From Rhodoferax sp. OV413 (GTDB taxonomy: Bacteria; Pseudomonadota; Gammaproteobacteria; Burkholderiales; Burkholderiaceae_C), in assembly GCA_945861785.1 (NCBI GenBank), contig CAMAWD010000041.1:1-49947 (forward strand): a stretch of DNA of 49,947 nucleotides, in the 5' to 3' direction. The notes under the pieces were generated by a model, which was given only the letters and a program-made list of their open reading frames with translations, was not told where the DNA came from and did not search any database. The translations under genes and the position numbers were made by a program. This document shows, one piece after another, positions 25,477-34,570 of this stretch; within the stretch, counting starts at the first letter, position 1; each line of letters begins with the position of its first letter.

Positions 25477-26706
25477 ATGCGAAAGCAAATTGATGTGGAT
25501 GGCGTGGTGGTCGGCATGTACCTGGAAGATCTCGGTGCGTCCTGGATCAATACCCCCTTTTGGCGCAAGAGTTTCCTGCTCACCGACCCCAAGGACATCG
25601 CCCTGCTCAAGGCCAGCGGTATCCTTGAAATCTGGATCGACACCGCCAAAGGCCTTGACGTGGCCACCCCGCAGGCAAGCTTCTCGGACACCGCTGCGGC
25701 GACCCTGGACGAAATCGGGCAGTCGCGGGCCCCCGACCTTCCTCCGGCAAGCATGGCCGAGGAGCTCTCCAGGGCCACACTGATCTGCGCCCGGTCGAAG
25801 CAGGCGGTCACGTCCATGTTCCAGGAAGCCCGCATGGGCAATACGGTAGACTCCTCGGCCGCGGGGCAACTGGTGCAGGATATTTCGGATTCATTGGCGC
25901 GCAACTCCAGCGCCCTCATCAGCCTGGCGCGGCTGAAGACGGTCGACGACTACACCTACATGCATTCGGTGGCCGTCTGCGCCATGATGATTGCGCTGGC
26001 CCGGCAACTCGGGCTTGACGACGCGTCGGTGCGTGCAGCCGGTGAGGCCGGCCTGCTGCATGACATGGGCAAGGCGCTGCTCCCGATGTCGGTGCTCAAC
26101 AAGCCGGACAAACTGACTGCCGAGGAATTCGCCATCGTTCGCCAGCACCCGGCGCTGGGCCATGCGCTGCTGGGCAAGTCGGCCGGTGTCGGGGAGATCA
26201 CGCTCGACGTCTGCCTGCACCACCATGAAAAGATGGACGGGTCAGGTTATCCCAAGGGCCTGCCTGGCGCCGAGATCAGCTTGTTCGCCAAGATGGGCGC
26301 AGTGTGCGATGTGTACGATGCCATCACGTCCAACCGGCCCTACAAGACAGGCTGGGACCCCGCGGAATCCATGCGCCGGATGGGCCAGTGGGCCGACGGG
26401 CATTTTGACCCGGTCGTGTTCCAGGCGTTTGCCAGGAGCCTGGGCATTTATCCGGTGGGTTCGCTGGTGCGGCTCACCTCCGGGCTGCTCGGTGTGGTAA
26501 CGCAGCAAAACGCCAGCACCTTGACCATGCCTGTGGTCAAGGTGTTCTACACGACCAAGACCCGTGAGCACATCACCCCTGCTGCGCTGGACTTGTCCGA
26601 GCGTGGATGCCGCGACCGGATCGCGGCGCGCGAAGACCCGGCAAAGTGGAAATTCACCGACCTGGACGCCCTGTGGATGGGTGAGTCCGCCCCAGGCGGC
26701 ATTTAG
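25477..26706 (+). CDS. DUF3391/HD-GYP c-di-GMP phosphodiesterase
   Basis: 409 residues, 29 nt after mshN, with AGAAAGG as ribosome site. The N-terminal DUF3391 domain (1-120; MRKQIDVDGVVVGMYLEDLG) is followed by HD-GYP (about 150-330). H163, the HD pair H195/D196 in LLHDMGK, the HHHEKMDGSGYP motif (248-259), and the downstream DVYDAITSNRPYK segment are all present, so the enzyme should hydrolyse c-di-GMP. Its place at the end of the pilus operon suggests it tunes the signal that MshE binds. Confidence 0.92.
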   Translation: MRKQIDVDGVVVGMYLEDLGASWINTPFWRKSFLLTDPKDIALLKASGILEIWIDTAKGLDVATPQASFSDTAAATLDEIGQSRAPDLPPASMAEELSRATLICARSKQAVTSMFQEARMGNTVDSSAAGQLVQDISDSLARNSSALISLARLKTVDDYTYMHSVAVCAMMIALARQLGLDDASVRAAGEAGLLHDMGKALLPMSVLNKPDKLTAEEFAIVRQHPALGHALLGKSAGVGEITLDVCLHHHEKMDGSGYPKGLPGAEISLFAKMGAVCDVYDAITSNRPYKTGWDPAESMRRMGQWADGHFDPVVFQAFARSLGIYPVGSLVRLTSGLLGVVTQQNASTLTMPVVKVFYTTKTREHITPAALDLSERGCRDRIAAREDPAKWKFTDLDALWMGESAPGGI

Positions 26707-26749
26707 CGCCAGATCTGCTGCGCGGGGCCCCGCAGTGGCAGCTGCTTCA

Positions 26750-26770
26750 GGCCTGCGAATCAGGCCTTTT
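26750..26770 (+). terminator. Rho-independent terminator after the HD-GYP gene
   Basis: GGCCTG (26750-26755) and CAGGCC (26761-26766) form a perfect 6-bp stem with loop CGAAT, followed by TTTT. It overlaps the stop codon of the convergent phosphotransferase gene. Confidence 0.7.
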
Positions 26771-27845
26771 GGGCAAAGCTCCAGGCCAGTTCAGCCATGG
26801 GCCGAACACCTTGTGCCGACTTGGCCGCCTGTGCACTTGACGCCGTGCCGGCCTCAATGCGTTTGGCAATGCCCTGCAGGATGGCGGCGATCCGGAACAT
26901 GTTGTAGGCCAGGTAGAAGTTCCAGTCCTGGCGCAATTCCTGCGGGGTGGCCAGGCCGGTGCGCTCGCAATACCGCGCAATGTACTGGTCTTCGCTCGGG
27001 ATGCCGAGGCTGGCAGTGTCCACTCCGCCGATGCCGCGAAAGGCGCCGGCCGGGATATGCCATGCCATGCAGTGGTAACTGAAGTCCGCCAATGGATGGC
27101 CCAGGGTGGACAGCTCCCAGTCCAGCACTGCCAGCACGCGTGGCTCGGTCGGGTGGAACATGAGGTTGTCGAGCCGGTAGTCGCCGTGAACGATGGTGGT
27201 CTTGGACGCGTCACGCGCACTGGCGGGAATATGGCCGGGCAACCAGGCGATCAGCTGGTCCATTTCGGCGATCGGCTGGGTGACGGACGCCACATACTGC
27301 TTGCTCCAGCGGCCGATCTGGCGCTCGAAGTAGTTGCCGGGCTTGCCGTAACCGCCAAGGCCCTGGGCACGAAAGTCCACCGTGTGCAGCGCCGCGATCA
27401 CGCGGTTCATCTCGTCGTAGATCGCGCCCCGTTCGGCGTTGGACATGCCAGGCAGCGACTGGTCCCACATGACGCGCCCCTGCATGAACTCCATGATGTA
27501 GAAGGCGCGCCCGATCACGGATTCGTCCTCGCACAGGCAGTACATGCGCGGCACCGGCACGCCGGTGCCATGCAGCCCGCGCATGACGGTGAACTCGCGT
27601 TCCACGGCATGGGCCGAAGGCAACAGCTTGGCGACCGGCCCTGGTTTGGCACGCATCACGTAACTCCGGGTCGGGGTGAGCAGCTTGTAGGTCGGATTGG
27701 ACTGCCCGCCCTTGAACATCTCCACCGTCAGCGGGCCCTGGAACCCCTCCAGGTGGTCTTGCAGCCAGGCGTGCAGCGCATCGGTGTCGAACAGGTGCTG
27801 CCCGCTGACAGCGCGGGTGCCGATGTAGTGATCAAAGTCGTTCAT
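26760..27845 (-). CDS. APH-family phosphotransferase (acyl-CoA dehydrogenase-associated type)
   Basis: 361 residues. It is a kinase-fold phosphotransferase with the P-loop-like region GGQSNPTYKLLT, the catalytic HGDYRLDN, and the metal-binding DWE (VLAVLDWELSTLGHP). This subgroup (ACAD10/11 kinase-domain type) is usually linked with fatty acid or acyl-CoA metabolism rather than aminoglycoside resistance. A two-domain hydroxyacyl-CoA dehydrogenase lies nearby on the same strand. Its start is 11 nt after the Crp-like regulator gene, so the two are likely cotranscribed. Substrate unknown. Confidence 0.85.
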   Translation of the reverse strand: MNDFDHYIGTRAVSGQHLFDTDALHAWLQDHLEGFQGPLTVEMFKGGQSNPTYKLLTPTRSYVMRAKPGPVAKLLPSAHAVEREFTVMRGLHGTGVPVPRMYCLCEDESVIGRAFYIMEFMQGRVMWDQSLPGMSNAERGAIYDEMNRVIAALHTVDFRAQGLGGYGKPGNYFERQIGRWSKQYVASVTQPIAEMDQLIAWLPGHIPASARDASKTTIVHGDYRLDNLMFHPTEPRVLAVLDWELSTLGHPLADFSYHCMAWHIPAGAFRGIGGVDTASLGIPSEDQYIARYCERTGLATPQELRQDWNFYLAYNMFRIAAILQGIAKRIEAGTASSAQAAKSAQGVRPMAELAWSFAQKA

Positions 27846-27856
27846 GCAGGAAGTTC

Positions 27857-28588
27857 TCAGTGGTCGGCATCAATGATGCGCATCAAGGCAGCACGGTCGC
27901 GCATCACCAGCCCACCCGGCTCGATGCGGATGATCTCCTCGCGCTCCATGGACTTGAGCTCCTGGTTCACACGCTGGCGCGACGCACCGAGCAACTGGGC
28001 CAGCTCTTCCTGCGCGAGTTGCAGGCCGATGCGCATCTCGTTGGCATTGGACAGGCTGGGCACGCCGTAACTGCGCACCAGGTGGATCAACTGCTTGGCC
28101 AGGCGCGCCCGCAAGGGCAGGGTGTTGAGGTCTTCCACCAGCCCGAACAGCTGCCGGATACGGCGCGCATGCAGGCGCAACATGGCTTCGTACAGCTCGG
28201 CGTGGTTGGACAGGATCTTCTTGAAATCGGCCTTGGCAACACACAGTGTGGTGCATTCGCCATGGGCATACGCATCGTGCGTGCGCCGGTCGCCGTCGAA
28301 GATGGCCACATCGCCGAACCAGATGCCGGGCTCCACATAGGTGAGTGTCACCTGCTTGCCGGATATCGATGTCGAACTGACGCGCACTGCGCCCTTGGCG
28401 CAGGCCAGCCATTCTTCTGGCGGATCGCCGCGTGCGGCGATCAGTTCGCCGTCGCGAAATCGTCTGACGTAGGCGCATCGAAGGATGTCGTGCCGCAATG
28501 AAGGGGAGAGGGATCCGAACCAGCGACCGGAATTGATCGCCTCGCGTTCATCGATGGTAAGGATCGGGTTGTCCATGTGCTGTCTCAT
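27857..28588 (-). CDS. Crp/Fnr-family transcriptional regulator
   Basis: 243 residues (239 if the ATG four codons later is used). An N-terminal cyclic-nucleotide-binding-like beta-barrel (about 25-145; FRDGELIAARGDPPEEWLAC) is followed by the dimer helix and a C-terminal HTH (LAQEELAQLLGASRQRVNQE, about 190-210). There are no Cys residues placed as in Fnr, so it is not an obvious iron-sulphur sensor. It probably controls the phosphotransferase gene 11 nt downstream and perhaps the codirectional dehydrogenase upstream (inference from proximity). Confidence 0.85.
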   Translation of the reverse strand: MRQHMDNPILTIDEREAINSGRWFGSLSPSLRHDILRCAYVRRFRDGELIAARGDPPEEWLACAKGAVRVSSTSISGKQVTLTYVEPGIWFGDVAIFDGDRRTHDAYAHGECTTLCVAKADFKKILSNHAELYEAMLRLHARRIRQLFGLVEDLNTLPLRARLAKQLIHLVRSYGVPSLSNANEMRIGLQLAQEELAQLLGASRQRVNQELKSMEREEIIRIEPGGLVMRDRAALMRIIDADH

Positions 28589-28658
28589 TTTTGTGACTGA
28601 TGTCTTCGGCGCATTGTCGCGCTTGGGACCGGCGAACTCCAGGGCCTCACGGCACGGC

Positions 28659-30179
28659 CTATTCTTCCTCGTGCAGCAGGCTCAACCCGATTGCCCCGCG
28701 CCGGCGCAGCCATGGGCTGGGGCGGTAGCGCGGGTCACCATAGACGGTCTGCATGTTGAACAGCACCTCCAGGACGTTGGTCGGCCCATAACAGTTGCCC
28801 ATCTCGAGCGGGCCCATCGGATAACCGAGCCCGAGCTTGACGGCGGTTTCCAGGTCGGTGGGCGAACAGATGCCTTGTTGGCAGATGTCGGAGGCGATGT
28901 TCACGATCGCTGCCACGACGCGCTGCGTGACGAAACCGCCGCTGTCGCGAATCACGCTCACGCGCTTGCCGTCACGTGCCATCAGGGCGTGGGCCGCCTG
29001 GCGCATGTCGACCCGGGTCGCCGGGTTGGTGGCGAGCACGCGGCGGCGGGTCGTCGCGTCGTCGACCAGCATGTCGATGCCGACCGTGCGCGCCGGGTCC
29101 AGCCGTTCGACCACGGCGACCGTGGTGATGTCAAAGCCGAGCGGTGCGACCAGGGTCAGGGCCAGCGGGGAAGGTGAAGCCCCGGTCTCGATGCTGGCGC
29201 CAAGCGTCTTCAGCAGTTGCAGCAGTTCGGCCCTGCGCGCGGCGCGCGGCGAAACCCACACGGGTGGCATGGCCGCCACTTCCGGCGCGGATGCTTCTGG
29301 CACAAACACCGCGGCACCGTCGGTGTACCGGTAGAAACCTTCGCCGGCCTTGCGCCCGACCAAACCACCTGCGACGCGCTGGGCGGCCAGCGCGCTGGGC
29401 CGGTAACGCGGTTCTTCGTAATACTGGCGGTAGATTGACTCCATCACCGGGTGCGACACATCGAGGCCTGTCAGGTCCATCAGTTCGAACGGGCCGAGCT
29501 TGAAGCCCACCTGATCGCGAAGGATCCGGTCGATGGTGGCGAAATCGGCAACACCCTCCGAGACGATGCGCAGGGCTTCAGTGCCGTAACCCCGGCCCGC
29601 ATGGTTCACGATGAACCCCGGCGTGTCGGAGGCACGGACCGGCGTGTGGCCCATCTGTCTTGCAAACGCGCTCAATGCACCACAGACAGCGGCGCCGGTG
29701 CGCAAGCCCGGGATGATCTCGACCACCTTCATGAGCGGCACCGGGTTGAAGAAATGCATGCCCGCAAACCGGCCGGGATGTTGCAGGAGCGCTCCGATCG
29801 CCGTGACAGACAGCGAGGAGGTGTTGGTTGCGAGTGCGACCTCAGGCCCGACGACCTTTTCGAGCGCCATGAACAACTCGGTCTTGGCGTCGAGGCGTTC
29901 GACGATGGCTTCAATCACCAGGTCACAGGCTGCCAGTTCGTCAAGCGAGCCGACACAACGTGTGTGCAATTTGAGCGCTGCCGCCTGCTCGGGTGCCAGG
30001 CGTCCCTTTTCGACCAGCTTGTCCCACTGCGCGCAAAGTGCCTCCAAGGCCTTGGCGCTTGCACCGGGCTGGCTGTCGAACAGGCAGACATGGCTGCCGG
30101 TCTGGGCCGCCATCTGCGCGATACCGCGGCCCATCGCGCCGGTCCCGATGATTCCTGTGGTGTTGAATTGGGGGGTCAT
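28659..30179 (-). CDS. 3-hydroxyacyl-CoA dehydrogenase, two-domain (PaaH/PaaC-like)
   Basis: 506 residues from ATG 30179 (MTPQFNTTGIIGTGAMGRGI); the upstream extension is not protein-like. A Rossmann NAD site GTGAMG is at about 11-16, then GMHFFNPVPLMKVVEI and NHAGRGYGTEALRI of the first HAD domain. A second C-terminal HAD domain follows (about 300-500), including DSGGFVTQRVVAAIVN. Length and duplication are typical of the phenylacetate-pathway 3-hydroxyadipyl-CoA enzyme, but no other paa genes are present. Role: NAD-dependent oxidation of a 3-hydroxyacyl-CoA in beta-oxidation. Confidence 0.88.
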   Translation of the reverse strand: MTPQFNTTGIIGTGAMGRGIAQMAAQTGSHVCLFDSQPGASAKALEALCAQWDKLVEKGRLAPEQAAALKLHTRCVGSLDELAACDLVIEAIVERLDAKTELFMALEKVVGPEVALATNTSSLSVTAIGALLQHPGRFAGMHFFNPVPLMKVVEIIPGLRTGAAVCGALSAFARQMGHTPVRASDTPGFIVNHAGRGYGTEALRIVSEGVADFATIDRILRDQVGFKLGPFELMDLTGLDVSHPVMESIYRQYYEEPRYRPSALAAQRVAGGLVGRKAGEGFYRYTDGAAVFVPEASAPEVAAMPPVWVSPRAARRAELLQLLKTLGASIETGASPSPLALTLVAPLGFDITTVAVVERLDPARTVGIDMLVDDATTRRRVLATNPATRVDMRQAAHALMARDGKRVSVIRDSGGFVTQRVVAAIVNIASDICQQGICSPTDLETAVKLGLGYPMGPLEMGNCYGPTNVLEVLFNMQTVYGDPRYRPSPWLRRRGAIGLSLLHEEE

Positions 30180-30335
30180 GTGTTGGATTATTGTCTGATC
30201 GATGCCTTGTCCGTGCCCGGACGCCTTGCACAATGGGCGTCAGCGGGCAAGGCTGTGCGAGAATTTGTGGATTACTTCCTGGGCGTCCGGCCGTTGGTGG
30301 AGCAAGGATTTTCACCGGTTCCCATTCGAAACTTC

Positions 30336-32462
30336 ATGCCGACAAAAACAATCAGCTTACTTGGGCTGGTGCTGCTCCTCGCAGCCCTTGACAGCCAGGC
30401 ATTGACGTTGGGCCGCATGCGCGGCGTCGCACTGATCGGGCAGAGCCTGGATGTGTCCTTCCAGGTCCAGACCGACCCCGAAGAGAGCGCTTCGGCGCTG
30501 TGTTTCGAGGCCGAGGTTTTCCATGCCGACACTCGCCAGGATCCAGCCCGGGTCCAGGTGATCCTCGAGTCAACCCAGTCGCCGCAGACAGTCAACGTCC
30601 GGATCCAGTCGTCTGCAGCTGTTGACGAGCCGGTTGTGACGGTCTATCTGCGGGCCGGGTGCATCCAGAAAACCACCCGGCGCTACGTCATGCTGGCCGA
30701 TGTGTTGAGCGAGCCGGTTGCGCAGCCGCTCGCGCTGGCGCAGCAGCTGCCATTGGTCGTTCCCGAGACTGCCCCGGTCACGGCGTCTGCCGCAGCGCCG
30801 GCGGTTGGTGCCGCGACTCCAACTGGTGGCGGCGCAGCCACAGGGCGGGGCGCAGCCACAAACGCGGCCCCGGCCGCCGCCGCGCCTGCGGGCAGCAAGG
30901 CCGCTGCCAACCCGTCGGAGAAACCCGCTGCGGTCGCCGAGTCGCCGCGCAAACCGGTGCCTGCCAAGACGGCGGCTCCGACCGCCGCCGGCGCCGGCGC
31001 CGCGGAGAAACTGGTTGCCGGACGCGTGGCTGGCCAGTCCCGGCTCAAGCTTGACCCGCTGGAGGTATTGTCTGAACGTGTCGCCACGCTGGAGTCCTCC
31101 ACCGCCCCAGCCGGGAAGGCAGCGCGCGAGGCACGCGACACACAGAGTCTGCAGTCGCTGGAGGCCAGTGTCAAGAACCTGCTGGCCGTGGCGACGCGCA
31201 ACGAAACCAACCTGGCCGAACTTCGGCTGCGTGTGGAGCGGGCCGAGTCCGACCGGTATGCGAATCCGCTTGTCTATGCTCTCGCCGGTCTTTTGCTGGT
31301 TGCGCTGGCGGGCATCGCTTTCCTGCTGGCGCGTCGCGGTGGCTCCAGTGCGGGTGGCGGCAATTGGTGGAGCGGAGCGCATGCGTCCCAGAACACTGCG
31401 GGCGCCGGTCCGTTGCCTGCGAGCCATGCAGCGCGCCGCAGCGGCTTTTCACCGATGTCGTCGCCGGCGCCCCTGTCGCGCCCGGACTCCCTGCCCGCAG
31501 CGGAGACACAACGCTCCGGGCCACCTTCCAAGCCGGCTCCGATCACACAGGTGGATGTGAGCCTGGTGGAGTTGAGCGAGTCGACGTTCGACCGCCTCAT
31601 GCAGTCCGGCACTACCCACAGTGCGGTGCGCAAATCGCGACCCACGGAGCCCGGCGGGCCTGGGGCCGAGCCGGCGAGTCGGTTGATCAACTCCGAAGAC
31701 CTGTTCGATGTCCGCCAGCAGGCAGAGTTTTTCGTGTCACTGGGGCAGACCGATCAGGCCGTGAGGATTCTCGAAAACCGGATTGGCGAAAGCGGTGAGT
31801 CAAGTCCGCTGGCTTACCTGGACCTTCTGAAGATATTCCACTCCCTCGGACTGAAAGCAGACTTCCGCCAGGTGCGGGAGGATTTCAATCTTCTCTTCAA
31901 TGCGCGCGTGCCAGAGTTCGCCGCCTTCACCAACGAAGGGCGGGATCTGGAGTCCTATCCGGAAATTGTTGCGGGTCTGGTTGCCGTGTGGGGCAAGCCC
32001 GAGATACTGCCCTCCATCGAGGCCCATTTGTTCCGGGACCAATGGACCAGTGACCGCGAGTTGCTGGATCTGGCAGCGTTTCGCGACCTGCTGCTGTTGC
32101 ATGCGGTCGCGCAATCGGCGGCGCTCTTGCCTGACCAGTTGCTGGTGCCGGCGGCGAGCACCCTTGCACGCAGCCCGTTTTCAAGTGCGTCCAAGCCGGT
32201 GGTGCAAACAGCGGCATCGCAAATCACGCTGCTTGCCGCCAGATCGGACAACGGCTTTGCGCTTCCGGAACTGTCCAGCCTCGGAGAGGTCGATATCGAC
32301 CTCTCCGATCTGGGCTTCGAGCTGCCGCTGTCAGACCAGCTGCCAACGATCGCAAGCGCTCCTGTGCCTTTGCAGGCGGCCAAAACCACTCCAGGCAACC
32401 TGATCGATTTCGACCTGCCACCCTTGCCGCTTGAAGGCGACAAGGCCGGGCCACGGCACTAG
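30336..32462 (+). CDS. fimV: FimV/HubP-like pilus and polarity protein
   Basis: 708 residues from ATG 30336; the frame is open for 885 nt upstream, but only antisense to the dehydrogenase. Signal peptide (LLGLVLLLAALDSQA), then the FimV N-terminal domain starting ALTLGRMRGVALIGQSLDVS. An Ala/Pro-rich segment (about 140-240), a coiled coil, one membrane span near 308-330 (YALAGLLLVALAGIAFLLAR), and a cytoplasmic C-terminal part with a TPR-like unit (FFVSLGQTDQAVRILENRIG). No LysM motif is obvious. FimV family members organise cell poles and type IV pili, which fits an MSHA-bearing organism. Confidence 0.82.
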   Translation: MPTKTISLLGLVLLLAALDSQALTLGRMRGVALIGQSLDVSFQVQTDPEESASALCFEAEVFHADTRQDPARVQVILESTQSPQTVNVRIQSSAAVDEPVVTVYLRAGCIQKTTRRYVMLADVLSEPVAQPLALAQQLPLVVPETAPVTASAAAPAVGAATPTGGGAATGRGAATNAAPAAAAPAGSKAAANPSEKPAAVAESPRKPVPAKTAAPTAAGAGAAEKLVAGRVAGQSRLKLDPLEVLSERVATLESSTAPAGKAAREARDTQSLQSLEASVKNLLAVATRNETNLAELRLRVERAESDRYANPLVYALAGLLLVALAGIAFLLARRGGSSAGGGNWWSGAHASQNTAGAGPLPASHAARRSGFSPMSSPAPLSRPDSLPAAETQRSGPPSKPAPITQVDVSLVELSESTFDRLMQSGTTHSAVRKSRPTEPGGPGAEPASRLINSEDLFDVRQQAEFFVSLGQTDQAVRILENRIGESGESSPLAYLDLLKIFHSLGLKADFRQVREDFNLLFNARVPEFAAFTNEGRDLESYPEIVAGLVAVWGKPEILPSIEAHLFRDQWTSDRELLDLAAFRDLLLLHAVAQSAALLPDQLLVPAASTLARSPFSSASKPVVQTAASQITLLAARSDNGFALPELSSLGEVDIDLSDLGFELPLSDQLPTIASAPVPLQAAKTTPGNLIDFDLPPLPLEGDKAGPRH

Positions 32463-32487
32463 CGCGGTCTGTCGGAGGTTGCCGACG

Positions 32488-33495
32488 TCAGCGCCTGACC
32501 TGCAGGGCGCCAGGATTGACGATGTTGCTTGGCGTGCCTCGAATGAAGTTGACAACGTTGTCGAAAGCCGCGCTAAAGATTGCTTCGTAGTTCGCATGTT
32601 CGACAAAACCGATATGGGGCGTGCAGATGCAGTTCTCCAGCCGCAACAGGGCATGGCCCTGCAGGATCGGCTCGGTTTCGAACACATCCACCGCCGCCAT
32701 TCCCGGGCGGCCGCGGTTGAGCGCGGAGATGAGGGCGTCCGGCTCTATCAACTCTGCGCGCGAGGTGTTGACCAGCAGTGATTCGGGCTTCATGTTGGAG
32801 AGGTCTTCCAGCGTCACAATTGCGCGGGTTGCGTCGGTCAATCGCAGATGCAGGCTGAGTACATCGCTGGTCGAGAAAACCTCCGCACGCGAATTGGCCT
32901 GTTGGTAACCATCCTGAACAGCCTTCTGGCGCGAAACATCGCTGCCCCATACCACGATGTTCATTCCGAATGCACGCCCGTAGCCAGCGATCAATTGCCC
33001 GATCCGCCCGTAACCCCAGATGCCCAGGGTCTTGCCATGGAGCTGGTTGCCAATACCGAAATTCGGCGGCATCGAGGCAGACTTGAGGCCGGATTGTTGC
33101 CAGACGCCATGTTTGAGGTTGCCGATGTATTGGGGCAGACGGCGCATTGCCGCCATCACAAGGGCCCAGGTCAGCTCCGCCGCAGCACGCGGTGAGCCGG
33201 TGCCTTCCGCCACCGCGATACCGCGTTCGGTACAGGCCTGCACGTCGACGTTGCTGCCAAGGCGGCCAGTCTGCACCACCAGTTTCAGCCTTGGGAGTTT
33301 TTCGATGAGCGGGCGCGCTAACTGCGTGCGCTCACGGATCAGCACGATGATGTCGGCGTCTTTGAGTCGAATCGAGAGTTGGCCAATGCCCTTGACCGTG
33401 TTGGTATACACCTTTGCCGAGAAGGGTTCGAGCTTGCTGGCGCAGATGAGCTTGCGCACGGCATCCTGGTAGTCGTCGAGAATCACAATGTTCAT
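32488..33495 (-). CDS. D-2-hydroxyacid dehydrogenase family protein
   Basis: 335 residues from ATG 33495 (MNIVILDDYQDAV). The nucleotide-binding motif is GIWGYGRIGQ. Catalytic residues expected for the family are visible: Arg in VNTSRAEL, Glu in DVFETEP, and His in TPHIGF. Cytoplasmic, NAD(H)-dependent interconversion of a 2-hydroxy and a 2-keto acid; substrate unknown (glyoxylate/hydroxypyruvate or phosphoglycerate type). Convergent with fimV, with 25 nt between stops. Confidence 0.85.
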   Translation of the reverse strand: MNIVILDDYQDAVRKLICASKLEPFSAKVYTNTVKGIGQLSIRLKDADIIVLIRERTQLARPLIEKLPRLKLVVQTGRLGSNVDVQACTERGIAVAEGTGSPRAAAELTWALVMAAMRRLPQYIGNLKHGVWQQSGLKSASMPPNFGIGNQLHGKTLGIWGYGRIGQLIAGYGRAFGMNIVVWGSDVSRQKAVQDGYQQANSRAEVFSTSDVLSLHLRLTDATRAIVTLEDLSNMKPESLLVNTSRAELIEPDALISALNRGRPGMAAVDVFETEPILQGHALLRLENCICTPHIGFVEHANYEAIFSAAFDNVVNFIRGTPSNIVNPGALQVRR

Positions 33496-33625
33496 GGCAG
33501 CATTGTGCCTTGGGTCGGCGCATGCAATCGCCCCCGGCGAGCGCAATTGGCCCGATGCCCCATGGTTCGACACCGGGTTCAGGTTAGTATTGCGGCCGTT
33601 TGATCAACTACCTACGGAGACTCCC

Positions 33626-34141
33626 ATGTCCATTTCCATGTCATCGGCCAGCCTGCCTGTTTGCAGAACCATGCTTTCCAATCTCGGGCACATGCTTGAC
33701 AAGGCGCAGGCCTTCGTGGACGAGAAGAAGTGCGACCCGAGCGCCTTGACGCAGTACCGCCTGGCACCCGACATGTTGCCATTCACACGCCAGATCCTGA
33801 TTGCCTGCGACGCAGTCAAGAATGGTGTGGCGAGGATCTCAGGCGTCGAAGCACCGAAGTTCGACGACACCGAGACGACCTTGGCAGAGTTGAAAGCCAG
33901 AATCGAGAAGACGTTGGCATTTCTTGGTTCGGTGCCGGCTGCCACACTGGATGGGACAGAAACCAAGGAAATCACCTTTCCTTCTGGGCGCGATACCACC
34001 CGCACGATGCAGGCAGAGGCCTACCTGAAGCACTGGATGTTGCCCAACCTGTTCTTTCACGTCACCATGGCCTATGCCATCCTGCGCCACAATGGAGTCA
34101 ACCTTGGCAAGACTGACTACCTGGTCGGCCCTGCGGCCTGA
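33626..34141 (+). CDS. DUF1993 family protein
   Basis: 171 residues from ATG 33626, with ACGGAGA as ribosome site; the frame is open farther upstream but without a good start. It is helical, with conserved pieces ARISGVEAPKFDDTETTLAE and YLKHWMLPNLFFHVTMAYAI. It belongs to a DinB-like family of unknown function. No signal peptide. A His (FFHVTM) suits a metal site as in DinB-like bundles, but this is inference. Confidence 0.8.
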   Translation: MSISMSSASLPVCRTMLSNLGHMLDKAQAFVDEKKCDPSALTQYRLAPDMLPFTRQILIACDAVKNGVARISGVEAPKFDDTETTLAELKARIEKTLAFLGSVPAATLDGTETKEITFPSGRDTTRTMQAEAYLKHWMLPNLFFHVTMAYAILRHNGVNLGKTDYLVGPAA

Positions 34142-34189
34142 CCAAGACAGCGCCTTTGGGCCTTTGCGCAACTGCGCTGCCAGGGGCGT

Positions 34190-34543
34190 TCAGGCTCCCG
34201 GCCGCAATGCGGACTCACGGGCGACCATGCGGTCAAGTTCGGCGCACACGTCGGCCATGCGGCCCGAGATGACCATGCGCCCACCCTGCGCGGTGGTCTG
34301 ACCGGCCTCGACAACACGCACCACCCGCACCGCAGGCGTTGCACGCCGCTCAGCGCGCGCAATTGGCGGGCTCGGTGGCGCGTTGTGTGCAGACGCACCG
34401 CACGGTGTTGTGTTCAAGCACGGCGCATGCGCCCTGCGTACCGGGGCATTGCGCCACCCCGGCACCGAGGTAGCGGCGACGCGCCGAAGGAGTGCGTGCA
34501 TGCAGGACAGGATGCTGACGGTGGCATACAGGGTGCTTGGCAT
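34190..34543 (-). CDS. small conserved hypothetical protein downstream of lexA
   Basis: 117 residues, beginning 27 nt after the lexA stop on the same strand. Short hydrophobic N-terminus, Pro/Arg-rich middle (about 30-75), and a more conserved-looking end: GGRMVISGRMADVCAELDRM. That last segment resembles C-terminal tails of small Comamonadaceae proteins (recollection, not checked). If cotranscribed with lexA it may be an SOS-regulated gene. Confidence 0.5.
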   Translation of the reverse strand: MPSTLYATVSILSCMHALLRRVAATSVPGWRNAPVRRAHAPCLNTTPCGASAHNAPPSPPIARAERRATPAVRVVRVVEAGQTTAQGGRMVISGRMADVCAELDRMVARESALRPGA

Positions 34544-34570
34544 GGGAGACCTTTCAGTTCAGTGGCTGAG

